From: Bacillota bacterium
GTDB lineage: Bacteria > Bacillota_A > Clostridia > Lachnospirales > Lachnospiraceae
DNA: 64,000 nt
Reading direction: 5' to 3'
NCBI GenBank assembly: GCA_023443625.1
Contig: JAEZTQ010000082.1
Location: 1-64,000, forward strand
Positions 27,300 to 35,716 of the stretch are shown in pieces. Numbering within the stretch: position 1 is the stretch's first letter; each line of letters opens with the position of its first letter. The notes beneath the pieces were generated by a model. The model was not told the origin of the DNA and did not search any database. It worked only from the letters and a program-made list of their open reading frames with translations. The translations under genes and the position numbers were made by a program.

Positions 27300-28265
27300 A
27301 TGAGTGAACAACAAATATTATATTTTATTACCTTAGTGGAAGAAAAAAGTTTTTCAAAAGCTGCTAAAAAACTATATGTGACCCAGCCTTCTTTTAGTCA
27401 ATATATTATGAAGATAGAGCAGCAACTTGGAACAAGACTCTTTGATCGTAATTCCACACCCATTAAATTGACTGCAGAAGGCGAAGCAGTCTATGAGGCA
27501 GTTTGTGAGATTAGGTCCATCAATGAAAACTTAAAAAATCGTATTGCTTCCCTTACTAATTTACAAACAGGCTCTTTAAAAATTGGTACTACTCCTTATC
27601 GCGGTGCTACACTCCTTTCAAAAAGTATTAAACAATATCATACAGAATACCCTGGTATATCAATTACCATACTGGAAAAACCTATGGAGGAATTACTTGC
27701 AACAGTACTTAATGGTGAGTGTGATTTTGCCATTGGCTCTGGTAATATTAATCGAACCATCTTTCATGTAGAGCAGTTAGCAACGGAACAGCTCTATATT
27801 GCAATATCACCAAATAATCCCCTTGCCAATTCTTTAAAGGCATATAAAATTACGGAACAAGATATTAAAGAGCATTCTCTTACACTTCTTAGTGTAGAGC
27901 CCTGTCCTCTAAATCACTTTAAGCATACTCCCTTTGTACAATATGAAGGCGGTGAGAATATAACAGAGCTAACCTCTCATATTCTTGAGGAAGCTGGTTT
28001 ACAGCCTGTAATCTCTCTTCATTCCAGAGATATGTATACGGTATTTTCTTTTGTTATTGCAGATATGGGTTTTTCAATACTTCCTGATACTCTCATAAAA
28101 TATGGTAATCAAAAGCAACATGGGGATTATTACAGGATTGAAAGTGAGTTTGCTACCAATAGTATCTATCTAATATCAAAGCAAAACAGGATATTTTCTA
28201 AAGCAGCATTAGAATACTGTCGTATTCTAAAAGAATTGATTGTAAGTGGAACCTGGAGATATTAG
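27300..28265 (+). CDS. LysR-family transcriptional regulator
   Basis: A 321-residue DNA-binding regulator. Residues 1-60 form the LysR winged helix (FITLVEEKSFSKAAKKLYVT, then QPSFSQYIMKIEQQLGTRLF). The remainder is the periplasmic-binding-protein-like effector domain beginning LKIGTTPYRGATLLSKSIK. AGGTGA precedes the start by six bases. It is transcribed away from the CE2 esterase and 45 bp before a second SGNH hydrolase, so it probably senses a plant-derived small molecule and controls one or both. The effector is unknown. Confidence 0.92.
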   Translation: MSEQQILYFITLVEEKSFSKAAKKLYVTQPSFSQYIMKIEQQLGTRLFDRNSTPIKLTAEGEAVYEAVCEIRSINENLKNRIASLTNLQTGSLKIGTTPYRGATLLSKSIKQYHTEYPGISITILEKPMEELLATVLNGECDFAIGSGNINRTIFHVEQLATEQLYIAISPNNPLANSLKAYKITEQDIKEHSLTLLSVEPCPLNHFKHTPFVQYEGGENITELTSHILEEAGLQPVISLHSRDMYTVFSFVIADMGFSILPDTLIKYGNQKQHGDYYRIESEFATNSIYLISKQNRIFSKAALEYCRILKELIVSGTWRY

Positions 28266-28310
28266 TAATATGCAACCTACAACGCAAGGATATGCGTAGA
28301 AAGAGATTAT

Positions 28311-29408
28311 ATGAATAAAGGAAACTATAATGTTTTACTTGAGAAATCTATTATTTTACCACAGAATAATTATAGGTTAGCTAATTTTTTATCTATGGAT
28401 AAAGCCTCTGCTAATATTGTTTTTCTTGGAGGTTCCATCACTATGGGTTATACCATAGAAGGTCAAGACTTAGTACCCTATCCCCAAATTGTACAAAAGG
28501 GTCTATCGACAATAATACCCCAGAAGGGAAGGGCTCGTTATTATAATTTTAGTTTCAGTTGTTTTAATTCCATACTGGGTATATCTTTAATTGAAAAGAA
28601 AGTACTTCCCTTAAGTCCGGATCTTGTCTTTATAGAATACGCAGTAAATAATGGTTTTGACCAGGAATGGGCGGCTAGTTTTGAAGGACTTATTCGCAGA
28701 ATACTATTACATAAACCTGATACAGCTATCATTATTGTCTGCTGTATAGAGGTAAAGGGGTTTACCTGTGAACCTTATATGCAAAAAATAGCCACCCATT
28801 ATTCCCTTCCTCTAATCAGTATAAAAAATGCATTAGATGAGGGACTAGTTCAGGGCTTTCATTGGAAGGATTATAGTTTTGACAATGTTCATCCTTCCAG
28901 GAAGGGACACCAATTAATAGGGGATTGCATTCTTGAGTTAATCACCCTATCTCTAAGTGAAAACCCATTGCCAGCTTATGAATATTCTATGGAATTACCC
29001 GCTTCTTGTTATGGTGATGCCTTTACCTATGCCAGATATATTGGTGTAGAGGATGGACCTGTTGTTGATTATGGTAGTTTTAATAAGCGCCTGGACCATG
29101 ATGCATTAATTGGGGGCTTAGAATATGATGGAACTACAAATTCACCTTTTATCATAGAAATTAAGGGTTGTACTATTTATTTGATTTATGAGATTAATCA
29201 TGAATTTAAAGCTATGGGTCAAATCAAAGTTAATATTGAACCCGGTAATATTGTACATTATGTGGATGGATTAAGTATCTATGGCTGGGGTAATCCCACC
29301 TATTATAAACTAGTGCATAATAAGGAAAATAACTATCGCTTTTCCATGGAAATGCTACCCCAGGATCGAAAAAAGAATTTTACAATCTATGGATTTATTA
29401 TTGTATAG
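28311..29408 (+). CDS. SGNH/GDSL hydrolase
   Basis: A 365-residue protein without a signal peptide, therefore probably cytoplasmic. The nucleophile serine is in FLGGSITMGYT (about residue 43). The block V equivalent is DNVHPSRKGHQLIGD (about 190-205). EYAVNNGFD occupies the place of the third block. The last 140 residues form a beta-rich domain resembling the accessory jelly roll of acetyl-esterases. It follows the LysR gene by 45 bp on the same strand. A role in deacetylating imported oligosaccharides is inferred from the neighbours. Confidence 0.8.
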   Translation: MNKGNYNVLLEKSIILPQNNYRLANFLSMDKASANIVFLGGSITMGYTIEGQDLVPYPQIVQKGLSTIIPQKGRARYYNFSFSCFNSILGISLIEKKVLPLSPDLVFIEYAVNNGFDQEWAASFEGLIRRILLHKPDTAIIIVCCIEVKGFTCEPYMQKIATHYSLPLISIKNALDEGLVQGFHWKDYSFDNVHPSRKGHQLIGDCILELITLSLSENPLPAYEYSMELPASCYGDAFTYARYIGVEDGPVVDYGSFNKRLDHDALIGGLEYDGTTNSPFIIEIKGCTIYLIYEINHEFKAMGQIKVNIEPGNIVHYVDGLSIYGWGNPTYYKLVHNKENNYRFSMEMLPQDRKKNFTIYGFIIV

Positions 29409-29443
29409 GAAGCAAATATAGGAGTGGCAAAAGGGGATTTTAA

Positions 29444-30133
29444 TTATTCAATATGTATTTCTACCGGAGAAGCAATTCTAATCTCATCTTTAGCTACAAA
29501 GGAATCATAAGCTATTATAGTCACTCCCTTTTCCCTGGCTAGCTTTAGTGCTGCAGCAAATTCAGGGTCTCTTATGGTATGAGGAGTAAAATATCTCACA
29601 CCCTTCATTTGAATAAGAAAGAATATATATCCGGCATAGCCCTCCTCTACCGCTTTTATCATCTCATAAATATGCTTACAGCCTCTCTTCGTGGGAGCAT
29701 CGGGAAACAGGGCAATACCATCTTCTATTAAGGTTACGCCCTTCACTTCTATAAAGCCTTTCTTTTCCTTTGTTTCAAAGTATAAATCAAAGCGGGAATT
29801 GCCATAGACAACCTCTCTTGAAAGCTTTGTTATCTCCTTGATTTCATCAATTCTATGATCAAGTATTCCTTCATATACAACTTTATTAGGAACTTGGGAA
29901 TCTATATTAATAAGCACATCCTCTTTATATGCTGCAATTATAGAGTATTTTGTTTTTCTCTCTGGGTTATTGCCTGCTTCTAATATTACTTCGGTATCTT
30001 CTATCAAAATCTCTTTGCACCGACCTGTATTTTTCACATGGACAATCTCTTCGTGATTGTCAACAAGTACATGAGCAATAAATCGATTGGGACGTTTTAT
30101 GAATTTTGCAGTTTTTATATCTAGATATTTCAA
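29444..30133 (-). CDS. sfsA: SfsA family protein (sugar fermentation stimulation)
   Basis: 229 residues, the usual SfsA length. The N-terminal OB-like part (FIKRPNRFIAHVLVDNHEEI, then HVKNTGRCKEIL) is followed by the nuclease-like core with FDLYFETKEKKGFIEVKGVT and FPDAPTKRGCKHI, the family signature. The family is described as DNA-binding and linked to sugar metabolism regulation, but its biochemical job is poorly defined. The start is a TTG at 30133 with AAGGAG ten bases upstream. It converges with the SGNH gene, with only 35 bp between the stops. Confidence 0.95.
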   Translation of the reverse strand: MKYLDIKTAKFIKRPNRFIAHVLVDNHEEIVHVKNTGRCKEILIEDTEVILEAGNNPERKTKYSIIAAYKEDVLINIDSQVPNKVVYEGILDHRIDEIKEITKLSREVVYGNSRFDLYFETKEKKGFIEVKGVTLIEDGIALFPDAPTKRGCKHIYEMIKAVEEGYAGYIFFLIQMKGVRYFTPHTIRDPEFAAALKLAREKGVTIIAYDSFVAKDEIRIASPVEIHIE

Positions 30134-30155
30134 TTTGGGTTTACTCCTTGTTATT

Positions 30156-30254
30156 AGTGTGAATTATTAAAAAGCATATTCACACCTAGAAGTTTGTGCC
30201 TGCGTAATCCTCGGCACAAACTAACTCAAAGAGAAGGTTTGTACTGTAAGTGTG
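30156..30254 (-). repeat. Dispersed hairpin repeat, copy 2 (inverted)
   Basis: The reverse complement of this stretch matches 17322-17420 block for block: CACACTTACAGTACAAACCT, then CTTTGAGTTAGTTTGTGCC, then GAGGATTACGCAGGCACAAA, then TTCTAGGTGTG, then a GTGTGAAT...ATTCACAC stem. It sits in the 293-bp gap before sfsA, next to the sfsA ribosome site. Confidence 0.75.
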
Positions 30255-30368
30255 AAAGGTATGGCAAGTATTAAACTAAAGTCATTATATAGAAATTAAA
30301 GATAATCTACCTATTAATCTTATTATACTTTGACTTGAATTGTAAAGCTATTATTAATGGAAAGCATG

Positions 30369-30417
30369 AAAATAGCTACCATATCCTGCCTATGACTGAC
30401 AGAATAAGTAGCTATTT
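30369..30417 (-). terminator. Hairpin after the VWA protein gene
   Basis: AAATAGCTAC pairs with GTAGCTATTT over a 28-base loop. The minus strand then reads TTTTCATG, so the T-run is short. It lies just past the stop at 30427. Confidence 0.5.
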
Positions 30418-30426
30418 ACTTGATAG

Positions 30427-32127
30427 TTACATTTGAGCATTAAATAAACTCTTTATCTTATAGATAACATCGTCGGAATCCGCATTGATACTGGAGGCTT
30501 CATTAATATTGGAGATTGACTGTAAGGCCTCAATATCGGCATTATATCCAATTGTATAGACGGGTATCCCACTTTCCTGAATTACAGGTTCTACATATTC
30601 AAGAGAAAAACCTTCATTTTGTGCCCCATCACTTAATAAGAAAAGCATTAATTTAGCATTGGGATTATTCTTTTTAGCTTCAAGCAGCATTTTGATTGCA
30701 ACGGTTATACCATCATAGGTAGCAGTTCCGCCTACAGCCTGTAAATCCTCCACTGCACCCTGAAAATAAGCTCTTTGATTAAGATCAAATTTGGCAATTG
30801 GTACTTCAATCGTTACATCAGTACTGTAACTAACTAAACCCACATAGTTATTATCCTTAATATACTGAGCTCCGTTAATTAGACTCTTTTTAAGCTGAGT
30901 AATGGGATCACCATCCATACTTCCGCTGACATCGGCAACAAATACAGCAATGATATCCTTACCACCGTCTTTATTCTCTCTCCACAGCTGCTGCGCCTGT
31001 AGAACGGTTCCACCCAAGGTATCAAAGCTTTCATTCTTATAACTGTCTAAGCCAATAAAACCATATTTCGTAGCTAATGCCTGAGAACTTTCGTTCAAAC
31101 AATAATCTGCGAACTTATCTAAAACTTCTTTCTTATGGTCATCCAATGTTCCAACTTCATATAAGGGATTATCATGTCTAATTCCAAAAGGAATAAACTC
31201 ATATTTCTTTAATTCATCATCATTTACATAGGTTTGATATTCCATAACCATTCCATCTAACTTACCGGAGGCAGCACTCTCTCTCATCTGCATGGTGGTA
31301 TACGCTACGAAAGGTACATTATTCTGAAACTTGGTAAAGCCTTCCTTGGCTTTATCACTTAATAAATCACTGGAGTCACTGTTACTCAGAGTGCTGAGAA
31401 GGAAATTCAAGCCTGTTGAGCTTGCTAAGGGATTTGTATAACCCATTACCATCTCATTGTTCTCTACAGCCTTTAAGACAGCTGGCAGATCTGCTTTCCC
31501 ATAGCTGCTTTCCAGTTTATCTTTGGTATTCTTATTAACAAGAATACCTGCTACATTCCCTACAAGTCTCTTTTCATTTAAAATAACATCCTGACCCTGA
31601 GCATTAATGAGATTCCCCCATAGCTCAGAGGAGGGAGAAAAAGCATCCGGCATATATTTTCCAGATATTATATAATCTGCACCTAAGCCGGAAGCGATGT
31701 TTCTTATGGATACAGATATGGTCTTACCATCAAGGGTATAGCCTTCTTTATTGAACTTGTTGGCCACTTCTAAAATCCAGCCGTCCATACCTTTCCCGGA
31801 TTTCTCTGGGCTTGCAAAAATTTCAATATCAATATCTCCGTAACCTTCAACAGAGATTGGATATTTATCAATATCCGGTAGCTCATCATAGAGTGAGGAG
31901 GGAGATAATTCTATGGAGGCTTTTCTTGGAGAGTTGGTTTCTACAATGATTTTATCAGACAGATATTCTAGCTTCTCATCTATACCTTTACTGTTATATG
32001 CTTCTAGTTCTTTACTGCTCTTATTATTACCATTGGTTGCTCTGCTTGCGATGGATACAATAACAAATACTAGAATAAATATTACTGCTATCCCCGCCAT
32101 AAATTTTACAAGATTACCCTTACTCAT
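30427..32127 (-). CDS. Membrane-anchored von Willebrand factor A domain protein
   Basis: A 566-residue protein with one N-terminal membrane segment (FMAGIAVIFILVFVIVSIAS, residues 9-28) and the bulk outside. Residues about 95-360 look like a periplasmic substrate-binding fold (SGKYMPDAFSPSSELW; TNPLASSTGLNFLLS). A VWA domain follows at about 390-560 with an intact MIDAS, DVSGSMDG (Asp399, Ser401, Ser403), and the later Thr/Asp positions (GGTATYDG, LLSDGAQNEG). The pairing of a solute-binding-like region with VWA is seen in extracellular proteins of Firmicutes whose ligand is unknown. It is co-transcribed with the gene three bases upstream. Confidence 0.85.
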   Translation of the reverse strand: MSKGNLVKFMAGIAVIFILVFVIVSIASRATNGNNKSSKELEAYNSKGIDEKLEYLSDKIIVETNSPRKASIELSPSSLYDELPDIDKYPISVEGYGDIDIEIFASPEKSGKGMDGWILEVANKFNKEGYTLDGKTISVSIRNIASGLGADYIISGKYMPDAFSPSSELWGNLINAQGQDVILNEKRLVGNVAGILVNKNTKDKLESSYGKADLPAVLKAVENNEMVMGYTNPLASSTGLNFLLSTLSNSDSSDLLSDKAKEGFTKFQNNVPFVAYTTMQMRESAASGKLDGMVMEYQTYVNDDELKKYEFIPFGIRHDNPLYEVGTLDDHKKEVLDKFADYCLNESSQALATKYGFIGLDSYKNESFDTLGGTVLQAQQLWRENKDGGKDIIAVFVADVSGSMDGDPITQLKKSLINGAQYIKDNNYVGLVSYSTDVTIEVPIAKFDLNQRAYFQGAVEDLQAVGGTATYDGITVAIKMLLEAKKNNPNAKLMLFLLSDGAQNEGFSLEYVEPVIQESGIPVYTIGYNADIEALQSISNINEASSINADSDDVIYKIKSLFNAQM

Positions 32128-32130
32128 ATC

Positions 32131-32844
32131 TTACCCCTTTTCATATTTATTCTTTAAATCATTAAAATCATCTTCCTGATCCGTACGAAGACTCTTCATT
32201 GCATTAACTACATCACGCAATTTTGATATATCCTTATCCTCATGAATCTCCCCCATTCGTGAGGTTTCGTTTATTAAGATTTCAAATTCCTTTAAAATGT
32301 CATTTATTTTTCTTAACTGTTCTTCAATATAAGCGATATTATCCCATATAATCTCAGGCATACCCTTATCATCAAAAACTTCTATACGATTTGCTACTCT
32401 TTCCATATAGATATATAAGGCATCTTCTACAGTTACAACCAAATCCCATAAGGCATTGTCAGAAGATCCCGTCTCTTCATCAGCCAAATGAAGCATCACA
32501 TCTTTACGCCTATTAAATTGTTGTATCTGTTGGCATGCAGCATCAATGCATTTGAGAACCTGATTGTTTGTATGTTCCTTACGCTTTTCGGTTAATTTAT
32601 AAAACAATTTATCTAATCTTGTCATTTTATCATCATGGGTTATTTCCCTAAATGAAACTTCAAATATTTGCTTGTATAGCAGCATAATAGAAAATAGTAA
32701 TAAGAGGAATACTCCCATCGTTAAAAATGTCTTAAAAATAATTCCGCCAGGAATCCTAGTTAATATAATAAATGCAATAGGGATAGTTAATACTGCACTA
32801 ATACCAAACATCCAATATAATGTATAATTTTTGTTGTTCTTCAT
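32131..32844 (-). CDS. Membrane protein with coiled-coil cytoplasmic domain, partner of the VWA protein
   Basis: A 237-residue protein of no family I can name. Two adjacent membrane segments occupy residues about 8-55 (WMFGISAVLTIPIAFIILT; TFLTMGVFLLLLFSIMLLY). A largely helical, charged region (about 70-237) follows, predicted to be coiled coil. The ATG at 32844 is preferred because GGAAAGG is ten bases away; ATG 32853 is too close and the open frame to 32958 has no site. Its stop is three bases before the VWA gene start, so the two are translated together and may form a complex. Confidence 0.75.
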   Translation of the reverse strand: MKNNKNYTLYWMFGISAVLTIPIAFIILTRIPGGIIFKTFLTMGVFLLLLFSIMLLYKQIFEVSFREITHDDKMTRLDKLFYKLTEKRKEHTNNQVLKCIDAACQQIQQFNRRKDVMLHLADEETGSSDNALWDLVVTVEDALYIYMERVANRIEVFDDKGMPEIIWDNIAYIEEQLRKINDILKEFEILINETSRMGEIHEDKDISKLRDVVNAMKSLRTDQEDDFNDLKNKYEKG

Positions 32845-32850
32845 AATAAT

Positions 32851-32887
32851 CATACCTTTCCGGAACCTGCATACTTTGGGTCGCAGG
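32851..32887 (-). repeat. Short hairpin leader repeat, copy C
   Basis: On the minus strand it reads CCTGCGACCCAAAGTATGCA, then GGTTCCGGAAAGGTATG. The stem is CCTGC...GCAGG, followed by the GAAAGG that serves as ribosome site of the gene starting at 32844. Copies with the same order stand at 52560-52632 and 59072-59107. Confidence 0.6.
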
Positions 32888-33068
32888 CAATCTAATCTCC
32901 ATCGCTGCTTATGGATTATGATGATATTATATATTAAGTTTATAATTATCTCTACCATAATTTACAATTATGAGGAATTATTTTATATTAATATACAGTA
33001 TATGTGATATAAAATTGCTATTACAATACAAATGTGGAAATATATACATAATATCTGCAATTATATAC

Positions 33069-33117
33069 AAAAACGTCTCATTAAGCAAGACGCTTTAAGC
33101 CTTCTTAATGAAACGTT
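33069..33117 (-). terminator. Terminator after the GMC oxidoreductase gene
   Basis: On the minus strand, AACGTTTCATTAAG pairs with CTTAATGAGACGTT over an 18-base loop, then TTTT. The stem is 14 bp with one mismatch. It lies 50 bp past the stop at 33165. Confidence 0.75.
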
Positions 33118-33164
33118 AATTTTTTACTATTTGTTATGCCATATTGTTTATAGGAGTAGTATTA

Positions 33165-34856
33165 TTAACTAAAATAAATACTATATATCTTCTCCGAAGT
33201 ACGTGTTGCAAGAGCCTGTGTTGTAAGAGTGGGATTAGGGCCGCCTAATCCATTATATAATACGCTATTATCTGCAATAAATAGTCTTTTGACCTGTAAG
33301 GCTTCACAATTCGTATCAGTTACATATCCCATACGCATGGTACTTGTAATATGTATGAAAATATCCGGTGGCCAATTTGAGCGTATGACTGTTTTAGCTC
33401 CAGCCTGGCGTAATATGTCAGCTGCTATTACTGCCAATTTATTTCTCTTCTCATCAGCCTGGGGACTTGGAGTATAATTAATTACCGGAATATAGCCGTT
33501 CTCATCTTCTTGAACTGGATCCAAAGTTACACTATTATTTTGGTTTACATCATCGTCCGTAAATATTAGAAGGCTTAGGGTTCTTGGGTAATCCCTCATG
33601 AATAATTTTAACTGCTCTCCTACGACCAATCCTTCTACATCCCAAGGCTCTTGCTTGGTGGACTGATTTAGGAAATTATAACCTTTAGAGCTGGTTCCAT
33701 ATAGCAGGGAAGAGTATAAGCCGGGACTAAGGCCATAGGTTTCAACAACTCCAAGGCCCGGATAATCAAATCTGGCTGCTGCATTCTGCCCTACAAAGGG
33801 ATTAATATTAGGAACTCCAAGGATATCAGATAAAACATTCTCATCAAAGATACCTGAGACATTGTCAAACCAATGATTCGTCAGTCCTTTTCCAACCCAA
33901 TCATTCTCTGGTAACCCGGAATTCAGCCAGAGACGTGGTGTTTCAATCCCTCCTCCTGCCATGACAATTACCTTTGCTCTTAATGGGATGATTTCACCGG
34001 TCCAGGTATCACGATATAGTACCCCCACCGCATGCAAACCGGTGTCATTACTATCTTCAGTTATAATTCGTATGACAAATGCATTGGGTCGTATTTCAAC
34101 ATTACCCGTTTTAAGGGCTTTAGGAATATAACTTACCAGTGTTGATCTTTTAGCAATCTGATCCACACTAGGCCCAATGCGACAGCCATTGACACAATGT
34201 CCTCGCAAGGTGCAGCCTACCCTTTGAGCAATGGGAATATTGGTATCGCCTGTGATATTTGGAGGTAATATTGCATTTGGTTGTGGGCGATATCCAGGAC
34301 TTGTAACATCGGGTGAATCTAAAAGCTTCCAACCAGCTTTTTGAGCACCATAATAAAAGAGATCCTCCTTTGGTGTTGCAGCTGCTGGTGCAACGGGAAG
34401 TTCTTCCTCCACCTTCTCATAGTAAGGAATAAGTTCCTCATAGGTAATTGGCCAGACATTATCAATATCCTGAGGAAAAGCACGGGGTGAATTGGCAAAA
34501 TAATGGAGGGTACTTCCCCCTACTCCACTATTTTGCCAGGTAAAACCTCCCTTTGTGATATTTCGAGGCCATGGGCCTAGAGTTATGTTAGCAGGTCCCC
34601 AGCGGAACTTCCCATAGATGAAATTATTCATATCATCCTCTAAGTCTGTAAAATTCTTCTTCAAAATTTCTGCACTTAAATCCTCATAGCTGGAGCTACT
34701 GACAGCTCCACGTTGAGAAATAGGATTAGGCCATTTATTATTGCCAAACCAGGGTCCTCCTTCAAGAACTAATACTTTCAGTCCTTTTTCCCCCAGCTCT
34801 TTAGCAGCTACGGCTCCACCACCACCGGCTCCTATGATTATAACATCAGCATCCAT
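33165..34856 (-). CDS. GMC-family FAD-dependent oxidoreductase
   Basis: A 563-residue flavoprotein. The Rossmann motif is ADVIIIGAGGGGAVAAKELG (3-22), followed by VLVLEGG. The GMC substrate region includes GVGGSTLHYFANSPR, and the C-terminal part has HITSTMRMG and NGLGGPNPTLTTQALA, the usual family end. A conserved RVGCTLRGHCVNGCRIG cysteine cluster (about 218-234) is typical of the gluconate/sorbitol dehydrogenase branch. There is no signal peptide. It follows the small-subunit gene by 16 bp with GGGAG before the start, so the two should form one dehydrogenase that oxidises an alcohol or sugar. The substrate is unknown. Confidence 0.88.
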   Translation of the reverse strand: MDADVIIIGAGGGGAVAAKELGEKGLKVLVLEGGPWFGNNKWPNPISQRGAVSSSSYEDLSAEILKKNFTDLEDDMNNFIYGKFRWGPANITLGPWPRNITKGGFTWQNSGVGGSTLHYFANSPRAFPQDIDNVWPITYEELIPYYEKVEEELPVAPAAATPKEDLFYYGAQKAGWKLLDSPDVTSPGYRPQPNAILPPNITGDTNIPIAQRVGCTLRGHCVNGCRIGPSVDQIAKRSTLVSYIPKALKTGNVEIRPNAFVIRIITEDSNDTGLHAVGVLYRDTWTGEIIPLRAKVIVMAGGGIETPRLWLNSGLPENDWVGKGLTNHWFDNVSGIFDENVLSDILGVPNINPFVGQNAAARFDYPGLGVVETYGLSPGLYSSLLYGTSSKGYNFLNQSTKQEPWDVEGLVVGEQLKLFMRDYPRTLSLLIFTDDDVNQNNSVTLDPVQEDENGYIPVINYTPSPQADEKRNKLAVIAADILRQAGAKTVIRSNWPPDIFIHITSTMRMGYVTDTNCEALQVKRLFIADNSVLYNGLGGPNPTLTTQALATRTSEKIYSIYFS

Positions 34857-34872
34857 ATGAATATAGCTCCCA

Positions 34873-35538
34873 TCATTCCATTATTGGTTTAGTTTCATTT
34901 TTTTTATTTCTTATAGCATAATATTCTCTTACTATGGATAAATAGCTAAAGCTTGGTCCAGGATAACCGATTTGCTCCCAACTTGGGGGCTTATACTCTA
35001 AGATACGTTGATCCGGTTCTAATAAGCGTGTGGTTCCATATCCATACCACTCCGAATAATATCCCAACATGGTATATCTGTTTAATGAATTATTGACTAG
35101 ATTAATTCCCGGATATTCATTAAATAAATTTAAGTCAGAAGAAATAATATCATACTGACTTATGTTAGTCAGGGCAAGAAATCTTTCTCTAGGGGAAAGC
35201 ATGGGAAATAAAGGTTTAACTATTATTTCTGTGCTATTTTCTTCATTATTACTGAGAGTTTTCATGTATAGCATGGCAGTGTAATTAAGTAGCACTGCTA
35301 TAATGTAAGAATAGGGTATATAATAATGATTTAAGATCATAACCATATACTCATCCGTATAAAAATCTAATGCTCCATAATACATAATTTCTCCGTATAT
35401 TTGAGCTAGCATAGGTGTTCTGGGTATTATCGCATCAACAAAGGCCATAATAGTATCATAAGTGTATAAAATTGCAGGATTATTCCCAATCTCATTGTTT
35501 GTATCATTTATCCCATCCAAGCTATTTCCACCAATCAT
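34873..35538 (-). CDS. Gluconate 2-dehydrogenase subunit 3-like small subunit
   Basis: A 221-residue protein upstream of the GMC oxidoreductase. The segment LSPRERFLALTNI in the middle and GYYSEWYGYGTTRLLEPDQR near the end resemble the subunit-3 family that escorts GMC dehydrogenases. The Tat signal often found in that family is absent, consistent with the large subunit also lacking one. The ATG at 35538 has no clear ribosome site; a TTG 18 bases further in has GGTGG seven bases upstream and is an alternative start. Assignment depends partly on the neighbour. Confidence 0.65.
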   Translation of the reverse strand: MIGGNSLDGINDTNNEIGNNPAILYTYDTIMAFVDAIIPRTPMLAQIYGEIMYYGALDFYTDEYMVMILNHYYIPYSYIIAVLLNYTAMLYMKTLSNNEENSTEIIVKPLFPMLSPRERFLALTNISQYDIISSDLNLFNEYPGINLVNNSLNRYTMLGYYSEWYGYGTTRLLEPDQRILEYKPPSWEQIGYPGPSFSYLSIVREYYAIRNKKNETKPIME

Positions 35539-35669
35539 TTCATACGATTTATTTTATTATACCTTATGAGATAATCTGTGAATTTATACAAAGATTCCAC
35601 GGCTACTTCCTTGCTGCGAATGCCCCTCCAAAGGGGAGCATTTTCATTCAATAGAAGGTAATTTACAAT

Positions 35670-35699
35670 TAAAAAAAGGAAGCCTTTATGACTTCCTTT
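35670..35699 (-). terminator. Terminator after the FtsA-like gene
   Basis: On the minus strand, AAAGGAAGTCATAAAGGCTT followed by CCTTTTTTTT forms a GGAAG/CTTCC hairpin with eight T. It is 17 bp past the stop at 35717. Confidence 0.8.
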
Positions 35700-35716
35700 G
35701 TAGTTACGCTATTTTA

